DNA of 64,000 nt from Pseudomonadales bacterium (lineage in GTDB: Bacteria; Pseudomonadota; Gammaproteobacteria; Pseudomonadales; UBA5518), in NCBI GenBank assembly GCA_022072145.1, contig JAJVIG010000030.1, forward strand, positions 1 to 64,000, in the 5' to 3' direction. The position numbers and the translations under genes were made by a program. The notes below the pieces were generated by a model that was not told the origin of the DNA, made no database searches, and saw nothing but the letters and a program-made list of their open reading frames with translations. The first letter of the stretch is position 1, and each line of letters begins with the position of its first letter. Positions 28,633 through 37,890 of this stretch are shown here, piece after piece.

Positions 28633-30176
28633 GTAACTGCTCGCCCCCTCATGGCTGACGAACCCACCGCATGATCCGAGGTCGACTCGAAAATCCCGCG
28701 ATCTGTGCTATACGGACTTGGCATGGCGTATGTCAACAAGACGTCCCTGCGCGACGAGTTCAGTCACCTCAAAGGGGAGTTCGCGACCCTTGCGGCGGCG
28801 GGGAAAGTCACCCCCGAAAGTCGGGTCCTGTTCAATGCGCTGCTGATGCTGCTCGAAGTCATGATGGCCGTCTTCCTCGAGAAGACGACGCCGAAGACCA
28901 GCAGGAACTCCAGCAAGCCGTCCTCCCAGATGGAGGCGCCCGATACGAGTGCTGTGCAGGGCACGCACGCGCGTGGTCTTGCGGCCGAGGCCCGAGGATT
29001 CACGAACACGCGCACGATCGAGACCGTCGAGGTCGCTGCGGTCGAGACCTGCGGGAACTGCGGCGAGGATCTGCGCAAGATCCGCGGCACCTCCCGCGAG
29101 CGGCGTACGCGGATCGATCTGGTATTCGAGAAGGTCGTCACCCATATCGATGCCGAGATCAAGACCTGCCCGCACTGCGCCGCGACAACGAAGGGCGACT
29201 TTCCCGCCGATCTTGCGGGGCCGGTGCAGTACGGTATCGGCATCAAGGCTTATGTGCTGAACCTGCTGGTCAGCCAGATGGTCTCGCTCAGCCGGGTCCA
29301 AAAGCTCCTCGAGACACTGATTGGCGAGGTGCTGGCCGAGGCGACGCTGCTGAAGTACGTGTGGTCGTTGCACGAGGCACTGGCGCGCTGGGAGCGCATG
29401 AGCATCGAGCAGCTGTTGGGCTCCCCCGCGCTGCACGTCGACGAGACCTCGGTACGGGTCGATCGGCACAACCACTGGGTGCACGTGTACGCCTCGGGCA
29501 TGATCACGCTGAAGTTCGTGCACCCGAAGCGGGGCACGGAGGCGATCGAGGCGATCGGCATCATCCCGCGCTACGGGGGCGTGACCATCCACGACTGCTG
29601 GGCCTCCTATCTCAGCTACGGGCACTGTGGCCACGGGCTGTGCGGGGCGCATCTGTTGCGGGAGTTGACCTTCATCCACGACGCGAACGGCTACCCGTGG
29701 GCGGCGAACATGAAGCGGTTGCTGCGCGAGACGTGCGCCGAGGTCTCCAGGCGCGAGAGTCGGATGCTGACGCAGGAGGAGTACGCCAACCTGCAGAAGC
29801 GCTACCGCAACATCCTGACCCGCGGAGCCAGGGAACTCCCGCCGATCCCCCTGCGCGCGAGCGGCAAGCGAGGCCGGGTCGCGAAATCGGATGCCCACAA
29901 CCTGTGGGAGCGGCTGCGCGAACACGAGACCGCCGTACTGCTGTTCGCGCGCCGTGCCGAGGTCGCGTTCACGAACAACCGCGCGGAGCGAGATCTGCGC
30001 ATGGGCAAGGTGAAGCAAAAAGTCTCCGGTTGCTTCAGGCAGCAGCGCTACGCCGAAGCGTACTGCCGGATATCGAGCTATCTGCAGACGATGGCCTACC
30101 AAGGCGTCAATCCACTCGTCGCGATCCAATTGGCCCTCTCCGGCGAGTTGTACGCCCGAAAGGGGTGAGTAGTTAC
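28633..30176 (+). mobile_element. IS66-family insertion sequence, copy 1 (1,544 bp)
   Basis: The ends are imperfect inverted repeats: GTAACTGCTCGCCCC on the left and the complement of GTAACTACTCACCCC on the right (13 of 15 matching). It is flanked by an exact 8-bp duplication GAATGGCG (28625-28632 and 30177-30184), the length typical of IS66. It carries only the tnpC-type transposase and no tnpA or tnpB, as in the ISBst12-like subgroup. A near-identical copy lies inverted at 53,077. Confidence 0.95.
28723..30168 (+). CDS. tnpC: IS66-family transposase (copy 1)
   Basis: A 481-residue DDE transposase. A zinc-binding region (TCGNCGEDL ... TCPHCAA) lies at about 115-160. The catalytic acids lie in [10 protein letters not shown] (Asp), [28 protein letters not shown] (Asp) and [22 protein letters not shown] (Glu). 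The ATG at 28723 is preferred to the in-frame GTG at 28705. It differs from copy 2 at three residues (Leu/Glu, Asp/Asn and Tyr/His near the C-terminal half), so both copies look intact. Confidence 0.95.
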   Translation: MAYVNKTSLRDEFSHLKGEFATLAAAGKVTPESRVLFNALLMLLEVMMAVFLEKTTPKTSRNSSKPSSQMEAPDTSAVQGTHARGLAAEARGFTNTRTIETVEVAAVETCGNCGEDLRKIRGTSRERRTRIDLVFEKVVTHIDAEIKTCPHCAATTKGDFPADLAGPVQYGIGIKAYVLNLLVSQMVSLSRVQKLLETLIGEVLAEATLLKYVWSLHEALARWERMSIEQLLGSPALHVDETSVRVDRHNHWVHVYASGMITLKFVHPKRGTEAIEAIGIIPRYGGVTIHDCWASYLSYGHCGHGLCGAHLLRELTFIHDANGYPWAANMKRLLRETCAEVSRRESRMLTQEEYANLQKRYRNILTRGARELPPIPLRASGKRGRVAKSDAHNLWERLREHETAVLLFARRAEVAFTNNRAERDLRMGKVKQKVSGCFRQQRYAEAYCRISSYLQTMAYQGVNPLVAIQLALSGELYARKG

Positions 30177-30623
30177 GAATGGCGTTTTACACTCGCTTCG
30201 CTTTCCAATGCGGAATCGGAAGTCGTAAACGTCATCAGTGGCCAGGGGAAGAACATCAGCGGCCTTTACTTCAGTCTCTTTTCGGCGGACGCGAATTATG
30301 TGATCCAGTCAGCCGTAGCCGGATGCACATCGGTGCTCGCCTGCTCGGCAGCCGGACTGGCCGCAGGGCAGTACGTCCTTCACGTCGGCGGATCTGGCAC
30401 TGGTAACGGTGGCGGCACTTACGACGGCACCTTGACGATCACTGCCGTCCCCCTCCCGCCCGCCGCCATCCTCTTCGGAAGCGTGCTGTTCGGGCTTGCG
30501 GTCGTGGGGCGGCGCCGGCTCGCGGGTGGCGCGCAGGCGGTGTGAGCGGCGGCGCGCGGTCACGCGTTGCCAGCACGAGGAAGACGTCGGGATAGTGTCA
30601 TACGCGCAGTGCGCATCGGATGC

Positions 30624-30661
30624 ACGGCCGCGGCCCGCAAGGACCGCGGCCGTGTTGCATT
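30624..30661 (+). terminator. Possible terminator after the broken sorted-protein gene
   Basis: ACGGCCGCGG and CCGCGGCCGT are perfect 10-bp arms around a 10-nt loop, followed by a weak U-tract (GTTGCATT). It would separate the sorted-protein cluster from the polysaccharide operon. Confidence 0.45.
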
Positions 30662-30731
30662 GGGCAGGCTTCACGACTATATGAATGCGGATATTTTCGC
30701 GTCCATCGCGAACACGTCAGGGAACCGAACG

Positions 30732-31277
30732 ATGCATCGATTGCTCCTCATCGCACTGCTCGCACTTTGCCCCATTTGGGCCGCCGCCGACGAACCCTAC
30801 CGCATCAATCCCGGCGATGTACTGCAGGTGTTCGTGTGGAACGAGGAAGGCCTTTCGCGCGAGGTGCTGGTGCAACCCGACGGTGACCTGCGCTTCCCCA
30901 TGGTGGGGCGCGTGAAAGCCGGCGGCAGCAGCGCCGAGGACGTGGAGCAGCGCATCGTCGAGGGGCTTGGGAAATATCTCAAGGACCAGCCCGTGGTGAC
31001 GGTGTCGCTGCTGAAGATCGAGGGCAACAAGATCTACGTGCTCGGCAACGTGCAGCGCCCGGGCGAGTACATCGTGAACCGTCGCATCGACGTGATGCAG
31101 GCGCTCGCGCTGGCCGGCGGACTCAACAGCTTCGCGGCCGAGAACAGCATCGTGGTGTTGCGCCGCGAGGATGACGCACAGCAATCCATCGCGTTCCGTT
31201 ACGCCGCGGTGAAGCAGGGCCAGAGCCTCGACAGCAACATCGTGCTGCGTGGCGGTGACACCGTGGTGGTGCCGTGA
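30732..31277 (+). CDS. Polysaccharide export outer membrane protein (Wza-like, exosortase-associated)
   Basis: A 181-residue periplasmic/outer membrane export protein. A signal peptide (MHRLLLIALLALCPIWAAA) precedes the Poly_export domain (DEPYRINPGDVLQVFVWNEEGLSREVLVQPDGDLRFPMVGRVKAGGSSAEDVEQRI) and one SLBB-like domain (NKIYVLGNVQRPGEYIVNRRIDVMQALALAGGL). It is shorter than Wza, as usual for exosortase-linked EPS exporters. It is the first gene of the EPS operon and ends by overlapping the next start (TGATG). Confidence 0.92.
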   Translation: MHRLLLIALLALCPIWAAADEPYRINPGDVLQVFVWNEEGLSREVLVQPDGDLRFPMVGRVKAGGSSAEDVEQRIVEGLGKYLKDQPVVTVSLLKIEGNKIYVLGNVQRPGEYIVNRRIDVMQALALAGGLNSFAAENSIVVLRREDDAQQSIAFRYAAVKQGQSLDSNIVLRGGDTVVVP

Positions 31278-32440
31278 TGCCGCGCGACGCACGCCTGCTG
31301 ATCATCGCCACCGCATTCGCCGTGCCGCTGCACGCGGCGGAATACACCGCCGCCGGGCGCATTGGCACCAGCGGCGAATACGATGACAACGTCCGCCTGG
31401 TCGAATCGGGCGGGACCTCGATCGCCGGCGCCTCGGTGGCGCCCGCGCTGCGCCTGGGCTACCGCACGCCGGACGTCACGGCCTCGCTGGACACGCAGCT
31501 GAACTTCGCGCGCTTCGACGAGAGCGACTACGACAGCAACGACCAGCGTATGGTGTTCGACGTGGCGAAGAAGACCCCGCGCAACGAGCTCGCGCTGCAG
31601 GCGGGCGGCGTGCGCGATTCCACGCGCACCAGCGAACTCGAAGACACCGGCCGCGTGAGCAACCGCGCGGTGCGCCGCGAGGACTACTGGATCGCGCCGT
31701 CGTGGCTCACCTACCTCGGCGAGCGCAACGCGCTGCGCTTCGGCGCCTCGTTCCACGACGTGTTCTTCGACAGCGCGTCGTACACGGACTACACCACCGC
31801 CGCCGCCGACGCCACGTGGCTGCACATCCTCTCGCCGCGCACCACGCTGAAGTTGCAGGGTTACCTCAACCGCTTCGAGGCCAACGACGCGCTCGACACC
31901 CGGTCCGACACCGCCGGCGTGCTGGCCGGCGCGGATTTTGCCCTCACGCAGAACCTGAAGCTCTCCGCGCTCGCGGGCCTCGCCAACGTCGAGACGCGCT
32001 ACGACCTGCCACCCGGCGCGCCGTTCGCCGACCGCAGCGACGAGAACGTCACCGTCGTCGACGCGAAGCTCGACTACACGCAGCCGCGCTGGTCGCTGTC
32101 GTTCAACGTCGCGAGCCAGACCTATCCCTCCGGTGACGGCCTGGTCCAGCAGCGCCACTTCGCCCGCGCCTCGTGGAGTTACCGCATCAGCGAGCTCGCG
32201 ACACTGCGCATCGGCGCGCTGTACGGCAAGAACGAATCCGTCGAGAGCCGCTTTGCGATCGACCGCGACTACGCCGACGCCGACGTCGGCATCGACTGGC
32301 GCATCACGCAGAGCCTGTTCCTGAACGCGCGCTACCGTTACCGCTTCCAGGACTACGACTACAGCGCCGGCGAGGCCGACGGCAACGCCGTCCTCCTCGG
32401 CCTGCGCTACGAACCCGCCCCGAAGCGCTGGTCACGGTGA
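31277..32440 (+). CDS. EPS-associated outer membrane beta-barrel protein
   Basis: A 387-residue protein with a short signal peptide (ending VPLHAA) and alternating aromatic/charged strands throughout, for example FARFDESDYDSNDQRMVFDVAK, LRFGASFHDVFFDSASYTDY and LNARYRYRFQDYDYSAGEADGNAVLLGLRYE at the C-terminus. This matches the outer-membrane barrel (EpsL-like) found in exosortase/EPS loci. It overlaps the stop of the upstream gene and the start of the downstream one. A role in polymer passage through the outer membrane is inferred. Confidence 0.82.
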   Translation: MPRDARLLIIATAFAVPLHAAEYTAAGRIGTSGEYDDNVRLVESGGTSIAGASVAPALRLGYRTPDVTASLDTQLNFARFDESDYDSNDQRMVFDVAKKTPRNELALQAGGVRDSTRTSELEDTGRVSNRAVRREDYWIAPSWLTYLGERNALRFGASFHDVFFDSASYTDYTTAAADATWLHILSPRTTLKLQGYLNRFEANDALDTRSDTAGVLAGADFALTQNLKLSALAGLANVETRYDLPPGAPFADRSDENVTVVDAKLDYTQPRWSLSFNVASQTYPSGDGLVQQRHFARASWSYRISELATLRIGALYGKNESVESRFAIDRDYADADVGIDWRITQSLFLNARYRYRFQDYDYSAGEADGNAVLLGLRYEPAPKRWSR

Positions 32441-32445
32441 ACGCA

Positions 32446-34224
32446 ATGGACATGCGCGCGACGGGCGAGTTCGAGCCCCTCGAAAACGAACTCTCGATCG
32501 GTGACTACCTCGCGGTGCTCAAGCGCCGGCGCTGGCACATCCTGCTGCCAGCGGCGGTGGTGGCGCTGCTGGCCATGCTGCTCGCGCTAGGACTGCCGGC
32601 CACGTACCGCTCCACCGCCACCATCCTGATCGAGGAACAGGAAATCCCGCAGGACCTGGTGCGCTCCACCATCTCCAGCTACGCGGCCGAGCAGGTGCAG
32701 GTGATCACGCAGCGCGTGATGACGGTGGAGAACATCCTGCAGATCGTCGACAAGTTCGACCTCTACGGCCAGAAGAGCGCGGAGTCGAAACTCCCGCGCA
32801 CCACCATCGCGGAGAAGTTCCGCGCGAAGGTGAAGCTGGACCTGGTCAGCGCCGACGTGGTGGACCCGCGCAGCGGCCGCGCGATGGAAGCCACCATCGC
32901 GTTCACGCTCGCCTACGACGACGCGAACGGCGCCACCGCGCAGAAGGTCACCAACGAGCTGGTTACGCTGTACCTGAACGAGAACCTGCGCTCGCGCACC
33001 GTGAAGGCGGCCGGCGCCTCGGAGTTCCTCGCGGCCGAGGCCGAGGCGCTGAACGTCGAACTGAAGGCGCTGGAAGCGAAGCTCGCCACATTCAAGGAGG
33101 AGAACAAGGGCGCGCTGCCGGAGTTCTACCAGTTCAACCTGTCGGTGGTGGAGCGCACCGAGCGCGAGATCTCGGACATCGCCATCCGTATCCAGGAGCT
33201 CGAGAAGCGCAAGATCCAGCTCTCCGCGGAAATGGCGCAGCTGAGCCCCTCGGCGCCCGTCGTGCTGCCCACCGGCGAGGCCGTGCTCTCGGACGTGGAC
33301 CGCCTGAAGGCGTTGCAGTCCGAGTACCGCAAGAAGTCCGCCGTCTATCACGACTCGCACCCCGACGTGCGCCGGCTGAAGCGCGAGATCGAATCGCTGC
33401 AGGCCACGCTGGGCGTGGGCGATGACCCCGAGCTGCTGCGCGAACAACTCGCCACCGCGCGTGACCGGCTCGCATCGCTGCGCGAACGCTACACCGCCGA
33501 TCACCCGCAGGTGACCGCCGCCGAGCGCGAGGTGGCAGCGCTGGAGCAGTCACTGAAAGGCGCGGGCCGCGGCAGCGGGGGCGAGCGTCCGCAGGCCGAC
33601 AATCCCGCCTACGTGTTGCTGCAGACGCAGATCTCCGCGGCCGATGCCGAGCTGCGCAGCCTGGCCGCGCAGCGCGCCGTGGCGCGCACCAAGCTGGCCG
33701 ACTACGAGGCGCTGCTGCAGAAGGCCCCGGCCGTGGAAGCGGACTACCAGGCGCTGCAACGCGAATACGCCACCGCGAACGCGAAGTACCAGGAGCTGCG
33801 CGCCAAGCAGCGCGAGGCGGACGTCTCCAAGAACCTGGAGCAGGAGCGCAAGGGCCAGCGCTTCACGCTGATCGAACCGCCGGACCTGCCGCTCGAGCCG
33901 GTGAGCCCGAACCGCCTGGCGCTGATCGTGATCGGTTTCGTGCTGGCCGGCGCCGCCGGCCTGGGCAGCGCGGTGCTCGCCGAAGGCATGGACAAGAGCA
34001 TTCGTGGCGGCAAGGCGCTGGCGCGCGTCACCGGCGCACCCCCGCTGGTCGTGATTCCGTACCTGGACAACGGCGCGGACGTGCAGCGCCGTCACACGCT
34101 GCGCCGCCGCCTGCTCGTGGCCGCCGCGATCACCGCCGTCGTGCTGGTGGTGTACGTGCACTTCTTCTTCAAGCCACTGGACGTGCTCTGGTTCATGGTC
34201 CTGGGCAGGATGGGAGCAGGCTGA
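32446..34224 (+). CDS. Wzz-type polysaccharide chain-length/co-polymerase protein
   Basis: A 592-residue inner membrane protein. An N-terminal transmembrane helix (WHILLPAAVVALLAMLLALGLP) follows the Wzz box (LSIGDYLAVLKRRR). A long periplasmic coiled coil (LNVELKALEAKLATFKEENKG to REYATANAKYQELRAKQREA) and the proline-rich EPPDLPLEPVSPNRLALIVIGFVLAGAAGLGSA motif precede the second helix. A third hydrophobic helix (LLVAAAITAVVLVVYVHFFF) is at the end. This is the exosortase-associated (PEP-CTERM) chain-length family. The start could also be the GTG at 32437. Confidence 0.9.
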   Translation: MDMRATGEFEPLENELSIGDYLAVLKRRRWHILLPAAVVALLAMLLALGLPATYRSTATILIEEQEIPQDLVRSTISSYAAEQVQVITQRVMTVENILQIVDKFDLYGQKSAESKLPRTTIAEKFRAKVKLDLVSADVVDPRSGRAMEATIAFTLAYDDANGATAQKVTNELVTLYLNENLRSRTVKAAGASEFLAAEAEALNVELKALEAKLATFKEENKGALPEFYQFNLSVVERTEREISDIAIRIQELEKRKIQLSAEMAQLSPSAPVVLPTGEAVLSDVDRLKALQSEYRKKSAVYHDSHPDVRRLKREIESLQATLGVGDDPELLREQLATARDRLASLRERYTADHPQVTAAEREVAALEQSLKGAGRGSGGERPQADNPAYVLLQTQISAADAELRSLAAQRAVARTKLADYEALLQKAPAVEADYQALQREYATANAKYQELRAKQREADVSKNLEQERKGQRFTLIEPPDLPLEPVSPNRLALIVIGFVLAGAAGLGSAVLAEGMDKSIRGGKALARVTGAPPLVVIPYLDNGADVQRRHTLRRRLLVAAAITAVVLVVYVHFFFKPLDVLWFMVLGRMGAG

Positions 34225-35303
34225 TGGACCGTATCCAGGAAGCGATCGCGCGCGCCCGCCAGCAGCGCACCGGCAAGATCGGCAGGCTCCCCACCCACCC
34301 CGGCGACGCCCCCGATGCCCCGGAACCCGAGGCCGTGGAACCCATTTCCCCGGCCGACGCCCGCGCACCCATTTCCCCGGCCGACGCCCGCGCACCCATT
34401 GCCCCGGCCGACGCCCGCGCACCCATTGCCCCGGCCGACGCCCGCGGACCCATTGCCCCGGCCGATGGCCGGGCACCCGTAGGTCCGGCCTCTGGCCGGA
34501 CACGTTCGGCCGAAGGCCGAACCTACGACGGCACCACCGCAGCCCCCACCGACGCCGACACCCTCATCGACACCTTCTTCTCCGACACCGACGCCGAACC
34601 CGTCCCCCCGCCGCCGCCCACCGCGATCCGCTACACGCGCACGCGCCACGTGGACCTGGACGAATCCAGGCTGAAGGAAAACCGCGTCATCGCCGGCCTG
34701 GACTACGACGACCGCGTCGAGGCCTACCGCCAGCTGCGCACGCAGGTGCTGAAGATCCTGAAGGACAACAACTGGAACACGCTCGCCATCACCAGCCCCG
34801 GTGAGAACGCCGGCAAGAGCCTCACCGCCACCAACCTCGCCATCTCGCTCTCGCGCGAGGTGAACCACACCGTGATGCTGGTGGACCTGGACCTGCGCCA
34901 GCCGTCGTTGCACGAGATGTTCCACATCCACGTTGAGAAAGGTCTGATTGACTACCTCGGCGCCGACGCCGCGCTCGAGGACGTGCTGGTGAATCCCGGC
35001 TTCCCGCGTCTGGTGTTGCTGCCGGGGCGCGCGCTGGGCAAGTACTCGTCGGAAATCCTGTCCTCGCCGCAGATGCAGAGCCTGGTGAAGGACATCAGCG
35101 GACGCTACGCGGACCGCATCATCGTGTTCGACCTGCCGCCGCTGCTGCGCAACGACGACGCGCTGATGTTCACCCCCACCGTCGACGCCACGCTGATGGT
35201 GGTGGAGGACGGCGTCACCACCGTGGACGACGTGCAACGCTCGCTGCAACTGCTGGAGGGCAGCAACCTGATCGGCACCATCCTCAACAAGGCGCGCGGC
35301 TAG
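34224..35303 (+). CDS. BY-kinase-type tyrosine autokinase of the EPS system, with a REP-bearing linker
   Basis: A 359-residue cytoplasmic ATPase. The kinase domain starts near residue 150 (ESRLKENRVIAGLDYDDRVEAYRQLRTQVLKILKDN). A Walker A variant (SPGENAGKS, 191-199), Walker A' (VMLVDLDLRQP, 217-227) and IVFDLPPLLRNDDALMF follow. It lacks a C-terminal tyrosine cluster. Residues 41-85 are five 9-residue repeats (I-S/A-PADARAP), and residues 86-101 are the translation of an inverted REP pair (VGPASGRTRSAEGRTY). This linker is absent from typical relatives. It controls chain length together with the Wzz-like protein. Confidence 0.88.
   Translation: MDRIQEAIARARQQRTGKIGRLPTHPGDAPDAPEPEAVEPISPADARAPISPADARAPIAPADARAPIAPADARGPIAPADGRAPVGPASGRTRSAEGRTYDGTTAAPTDADTLIDTFFSDTDAEPVPPPPPTAIRYTRTRHVDLDESRLKENRVIAGLDYDDRVEAYRQLRTQVLKILKDNNWNTLAITSPGENAGKSLTATNLAISLSREVNHTVMLVDLDLRQPSLHEMFHIHVEKGLIDYLGADAALEDVLVNPGFPRLVLLPGRALGKYSSEILSSPQMQSLVKDISGRYADRIIVFDLPPLLRNDDALMFTPTVDATLMVVEDGVTTVDDVQRSLQLLEGSNLIGTILNKARG
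34344..34526. repeat. 27-bp tandem repeats followed by a REP pair, inside the kinase gene
   Basis: Five 27-bp units (34344-34478) are followed at once by a plus REP (34479-34502, GTAGG head, stem CCGGCC/GGCCGG) and a minus REP (34503-34526, stem TTCGGCC/GGCCGAA). The REP pair is 48 bp, so the reading frame is kept. Confidence 0.93.
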
Positions 35304-35312
35304 GGTCACTGG

Positions 35313-36218
35313 ATGTACCTGGAGTATTACGGGCTGCGCGAGAAACCGTTCAGCCTGCTGCCGGACCCCGACTACCTCTTCTTCTCCAAGCGGCACAAGG
35401 CCGCCTTCGCGATGCTCGAATACGGACTCTGGGAGCAGAGCGGCATCACCGTGGTGACCGGCGCCGTGGGCTCGGGCAAGACCACGCTGATCCGCCACCT
35501 GCTGCGGCGCATCGACTACGACGAGTTCACCGTGGGCGTGGTCAACTCCACGCACGGCTCCTTCGACGACATGCTGCAGTGGATCGCCTCGGCGTTCGGG
35601 CTGGACTACGAGAACCGCAGCCGCGTGCGCCTGATCAACGATTTCACCAACTTCCTGATCGGCGAATACGCCGCCGGCAAGCGCGTGGCGCTGATCCTGG
35701 ACGAGGCGCAGAACATCGAGGAAAAGGCGCTCGAAGACCTGCGCCTGCTGTCGAACATCAACGCGGACAAGGACCACCTGCTGCAGATCCTGCTGGTGGG
35801 GCAGCCCGAGCTGCTGGACCTGCTGCGCCGCCCCACGCTGCGCCAGTTCGCGCAGCGCGTGTGCGCCGAGTACCACCTGGAGTCCATGAGCTGCCGCGAC
35901 ACCATCGAGTACGTGCGCCACCGCCTGCAGGTGGCCGGCGGCAACAAGTTCCTGTTCGACACCTTCGCGATCGTGGCGATCTTCTACTACAGCGGCGGCA
36001 TCCCGCGCCTGGTGAACACGCTGTGCGACCAGGCGATGGTGTACGCCTACGCCGCGCAGCTCGAGCGCATCGAGGTGGACCTGGCGCTCGAGGTGATCAA
36101 GGGCCGGCGCATCGGCGGCCTGGACCGCGTGCGCGAGAACGTCGAGGAACTGGAGAAGGCCCGCCACATGCTGAAGCAGGTGGTGGGGGTGGATATTCGG
36201 GAAGTGGTGAGTTTCTGA
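35313..36218 (+). CDS. AAA+ ATPase of the exosortase/EPS system (ExeA/GspA-like)
   Basis: A 301-residue ATPase: MYLEYYGLREKPFSLLPDPDYLFFSKRHKAAFAMLEYGLW is the family opening, with Walker A GAVGSGKTT near 45-53, Walker B LILDEAQNI and the sensor LLVGQPEL. This is the PEP-CTERM-associated ATPase family, related to GspA/ExeA. It lacks a C-terminal peptidoglycan-binding or membrane domain. Its role in EPS assembly is unknown; its presence is diagnostic of exosortase-EPS loci. Confidence 0.92.
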   Translation: MYLEYYGLREKPFSLLPDPDYLFFSKRHKAAFAMLEYGLWEQSGITVVTGAVGSGKTTLIRHLLRRIDYDEFTVGVVNSTHGSFDDMLQWIASAFGLDYENRSRVRLINDFTNFLIGEYAAGKRVALILDEAQNIEEKALEDLRLLSNINADKDHLLQILLVGQPELLDLLRRPTLRQFAQRVCAEYHLESMSCRDTIEYVRHRLQVAGGNKFLFDTFAIVAIFYYSGGIPRLVNTLCDQAMVYAYAAQLERIEVDLALEVIKGRRIGGLDRVRENVEELEKARHMLKQVVGVDIREVVSF

Positions 36219-36261
36219 GTGCGCGAACCGGAATCGCGTAGACACTGACGGACCGGTGGAT

Positions 36262-37890
36262 ATGGAGTCCCTGTACAGTTTCACCGTCGCCTTGTTCGTA
36301 TCGATCGCCCTGATGCCGGTGATGATGCGGATTGCGCCCGTATTGGGGCTGATCGACAACCCCTCCGAAGCACGCAAGATCCACTCGCGCATCATGCCGC
36401 GCAATGGTGGTCTCGCAATCATTGCCGGCGCCCTGGCGCCGCTGGCCTTCCTGCTTCCGCATACCCCGCAGGTGATGTATCTGGCCGGCGGCGCCGCGGT
36501 GATCCTGGTGTTCGGGATTGCGGATGACCTGTACTCGCTGAATCACCGGTGGAAACTGGTCGGACAGGCGCTGGCGACGATCGTCGTGATGGGCGGCGGC
36601 GTGGTGATTCGCGAGTTGCCGCTGCTCGGGGTCATTGCGCCGGACCTGGTTGCCTACCCGCTGACCATGCTTTTCATGTTGGGCGTGGTGAATGGCGTGA
36701 ACTTCTCGGACGGCATGGACGGGCTCGCCGCCGGCAGTTCGCTGCTCGCGCTGTTGCTGATCTTCGTGCTCGCCATGGAAACCGGCAATGACGTGGTAAT
36801 GCTGATCTCGCTGACGGTGGCGGGTGGGGTGCTTGGATTCCTGCGCTACAACACCTTCCCGGCGCAGATCTTCATGGGAGATGCCGGAAGCCAGTTCCTC
36901 GGCTTCGTGATCGCCTGTCTCGCCATACTGGTCACGCAGGCCGAGAGTTCCGCGCTCAGCCGCTTCCTGCCCGTGCTCATCCTCGGGCTGCCGATCCTCG
37001 ACATCATCCAGGTGCTGCCGGTGCGCTGGTACAAGAGACTGCCGTGGCCCGGTCCGGACCGCGAACACCTGCACCACCAGATATTCAAGCTGAACCTGCA
37101 GCAGTTCGAGGCCGTCGCTATTATCTATGTGATGCAACTGCTGCTGCTCAGTGGGGCGTTCCTGCTGCGCTTCGCAGCTGACGGCCAGATCGCGATCTTC
37201 TACGCCGCTTACGCCGCGGTGGTCCTCGGCTTCCTGCTGTGGGCACACTGGACCGGTTGGCGAATCCGTCCCGCGGAAGAAGTGGATCCGCAGCGTGAAC
37301 GCCGCCGCACCTTCCTGCGCCGCTTCGCTTGGCTCCATCACCATGGGGCGCAGATCACCGAAGTGCTGCTGGCCGGGCTGTTCCTCCTGATCACTGCCTT
37401 CGTGTGGAAGAGCGCCGCCGTGGGACCCTCACTGGTGGTGCTGCTGTCAGTGACGGTGCTGCTGTCACTGGTGCTGGGATCACGTTTTCCGGCTGGAGCG
37501 GTTCGGTTGGTGGTCTACACCACCGGCATTGCGCTTGCGCACCTGATTGCGGTGGCTCACCTCAACGCCACACAGGAACTGCTGCTGAATGGCTGCTACG
37601 TGGCGCTGGTGCTGTTCCTGGCAGTAGCCATTCGTGTGACGCGGCGTGACACCTTCAGGCTGGATACCCAGGACCTGCTGATCCTTACGAGTGTGCTCTT
37701 GCTGCCACTGCTGCCCTTTGACTCGCTCAGCCAATACGAAGTTGGCAAGCTGGCCTTGCGCAGCGCGGTTGTCATGTACGCATGCGAGTTCGTGATTGCG
37801 AAGAGGGGCGTCTCGCACCTGGTAGCGCAGCTCTCGTCCACGGCGGTTGCCGCGGTGCTGCTGCTGCCGATGACCGGAGCGGTCCGGTGA
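36262..37890 (+). CDS. WecA/TagO-type undecaprenyl-phosphate sugar-1-phosphate transferase
   Basis: A 542-residue polytopic membrane enzyme that starts repeat-unit synthesis by linking a sugar phosphate to the lipid carrier. Family motifs: RKIHSRIMPRNGG (MraY/WecA motif), FGIADDLYSL (DD motif), VNGVNFSDGMDGLAAG, FPAQIFMGDAGSQFLGF, and the basic DREHLHHQ (HHH-like motif). The C-terminal 200 residues add further helices beyond the usual WecA length. The stop overlaps the GTG of the exosortase gene, so the two are coupled. A GTG at 36256 is an alternative start. Confidence 0.92.
   Translation: MESLYSFTVALFVSIALMPVMMRIAPVLGLIDNPSEARKIHSRIMPRNGGLAIIAGALAPLAFLLPHTPQVMYLAGGAAVILVFGIADDLYSLNHRWKLVGQALATIVVMGGGVVIRELPLLGVIAPDLVAYPLTMLFMLGVVNGVNFSDGMDGLAAGSSLLALLLIFVLAMETGNDVVMLISLTVAGGVLGFLRYNTFPAQIFMGDAGSQFLGFVIACLAILVTQAESSALSRFLPVLILGLPILDIIQVLPVRWYKRLPWPGPDREHLHHQIFKLNLQQFEAVAIIYVMQLLLLSGAFLLRFAADGQIAIFYAAYAAVVLGFLLWAHWTGWRIRPAEEVDPQRERRRTFLRRFAWLHHHGAQITEVLLAGLFLLITAFVWKSAAVGPSLVVLLSVTVLLSLVLGSRFPAGAVRLVVYTTGIALAHLIAVAHLNATQELLLNGCYVALVLFLAVAIRVTRRDTFRLDTQDLLILTSVLLLPLLPFDSLSQYEVGKLALRSAVVMYACEFVIAKRGVSHLVAQLSSTAVAAVLLLPMTGAVR

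Larger units (their letters stand above)
28469..30545 (+). pseudogene. VPLPA-CTERM protein gene split by an IS66-family insertion
   Basis: The 5' part (28469-28632) encodes a signal peptide and TVYYIDSGNPLGTGTYNFDAQVTKKTASFFDEW. The 3' part (30185-30545) continues FTLASLSNAESEVVNVISGQGKNISGLYFSLFSADANYVIQ and ends with the tail VPLPPAAILFGSVLFGLAVVGRRR. Removing the IS and one copy of the 8-bp target duplication (GAATGGCG) restores one frame of 174 residues. It was therefore the third sorted protein of this cluster and is now interrupted. AAGGAG precedes the ATG. Confidence 0.93.
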
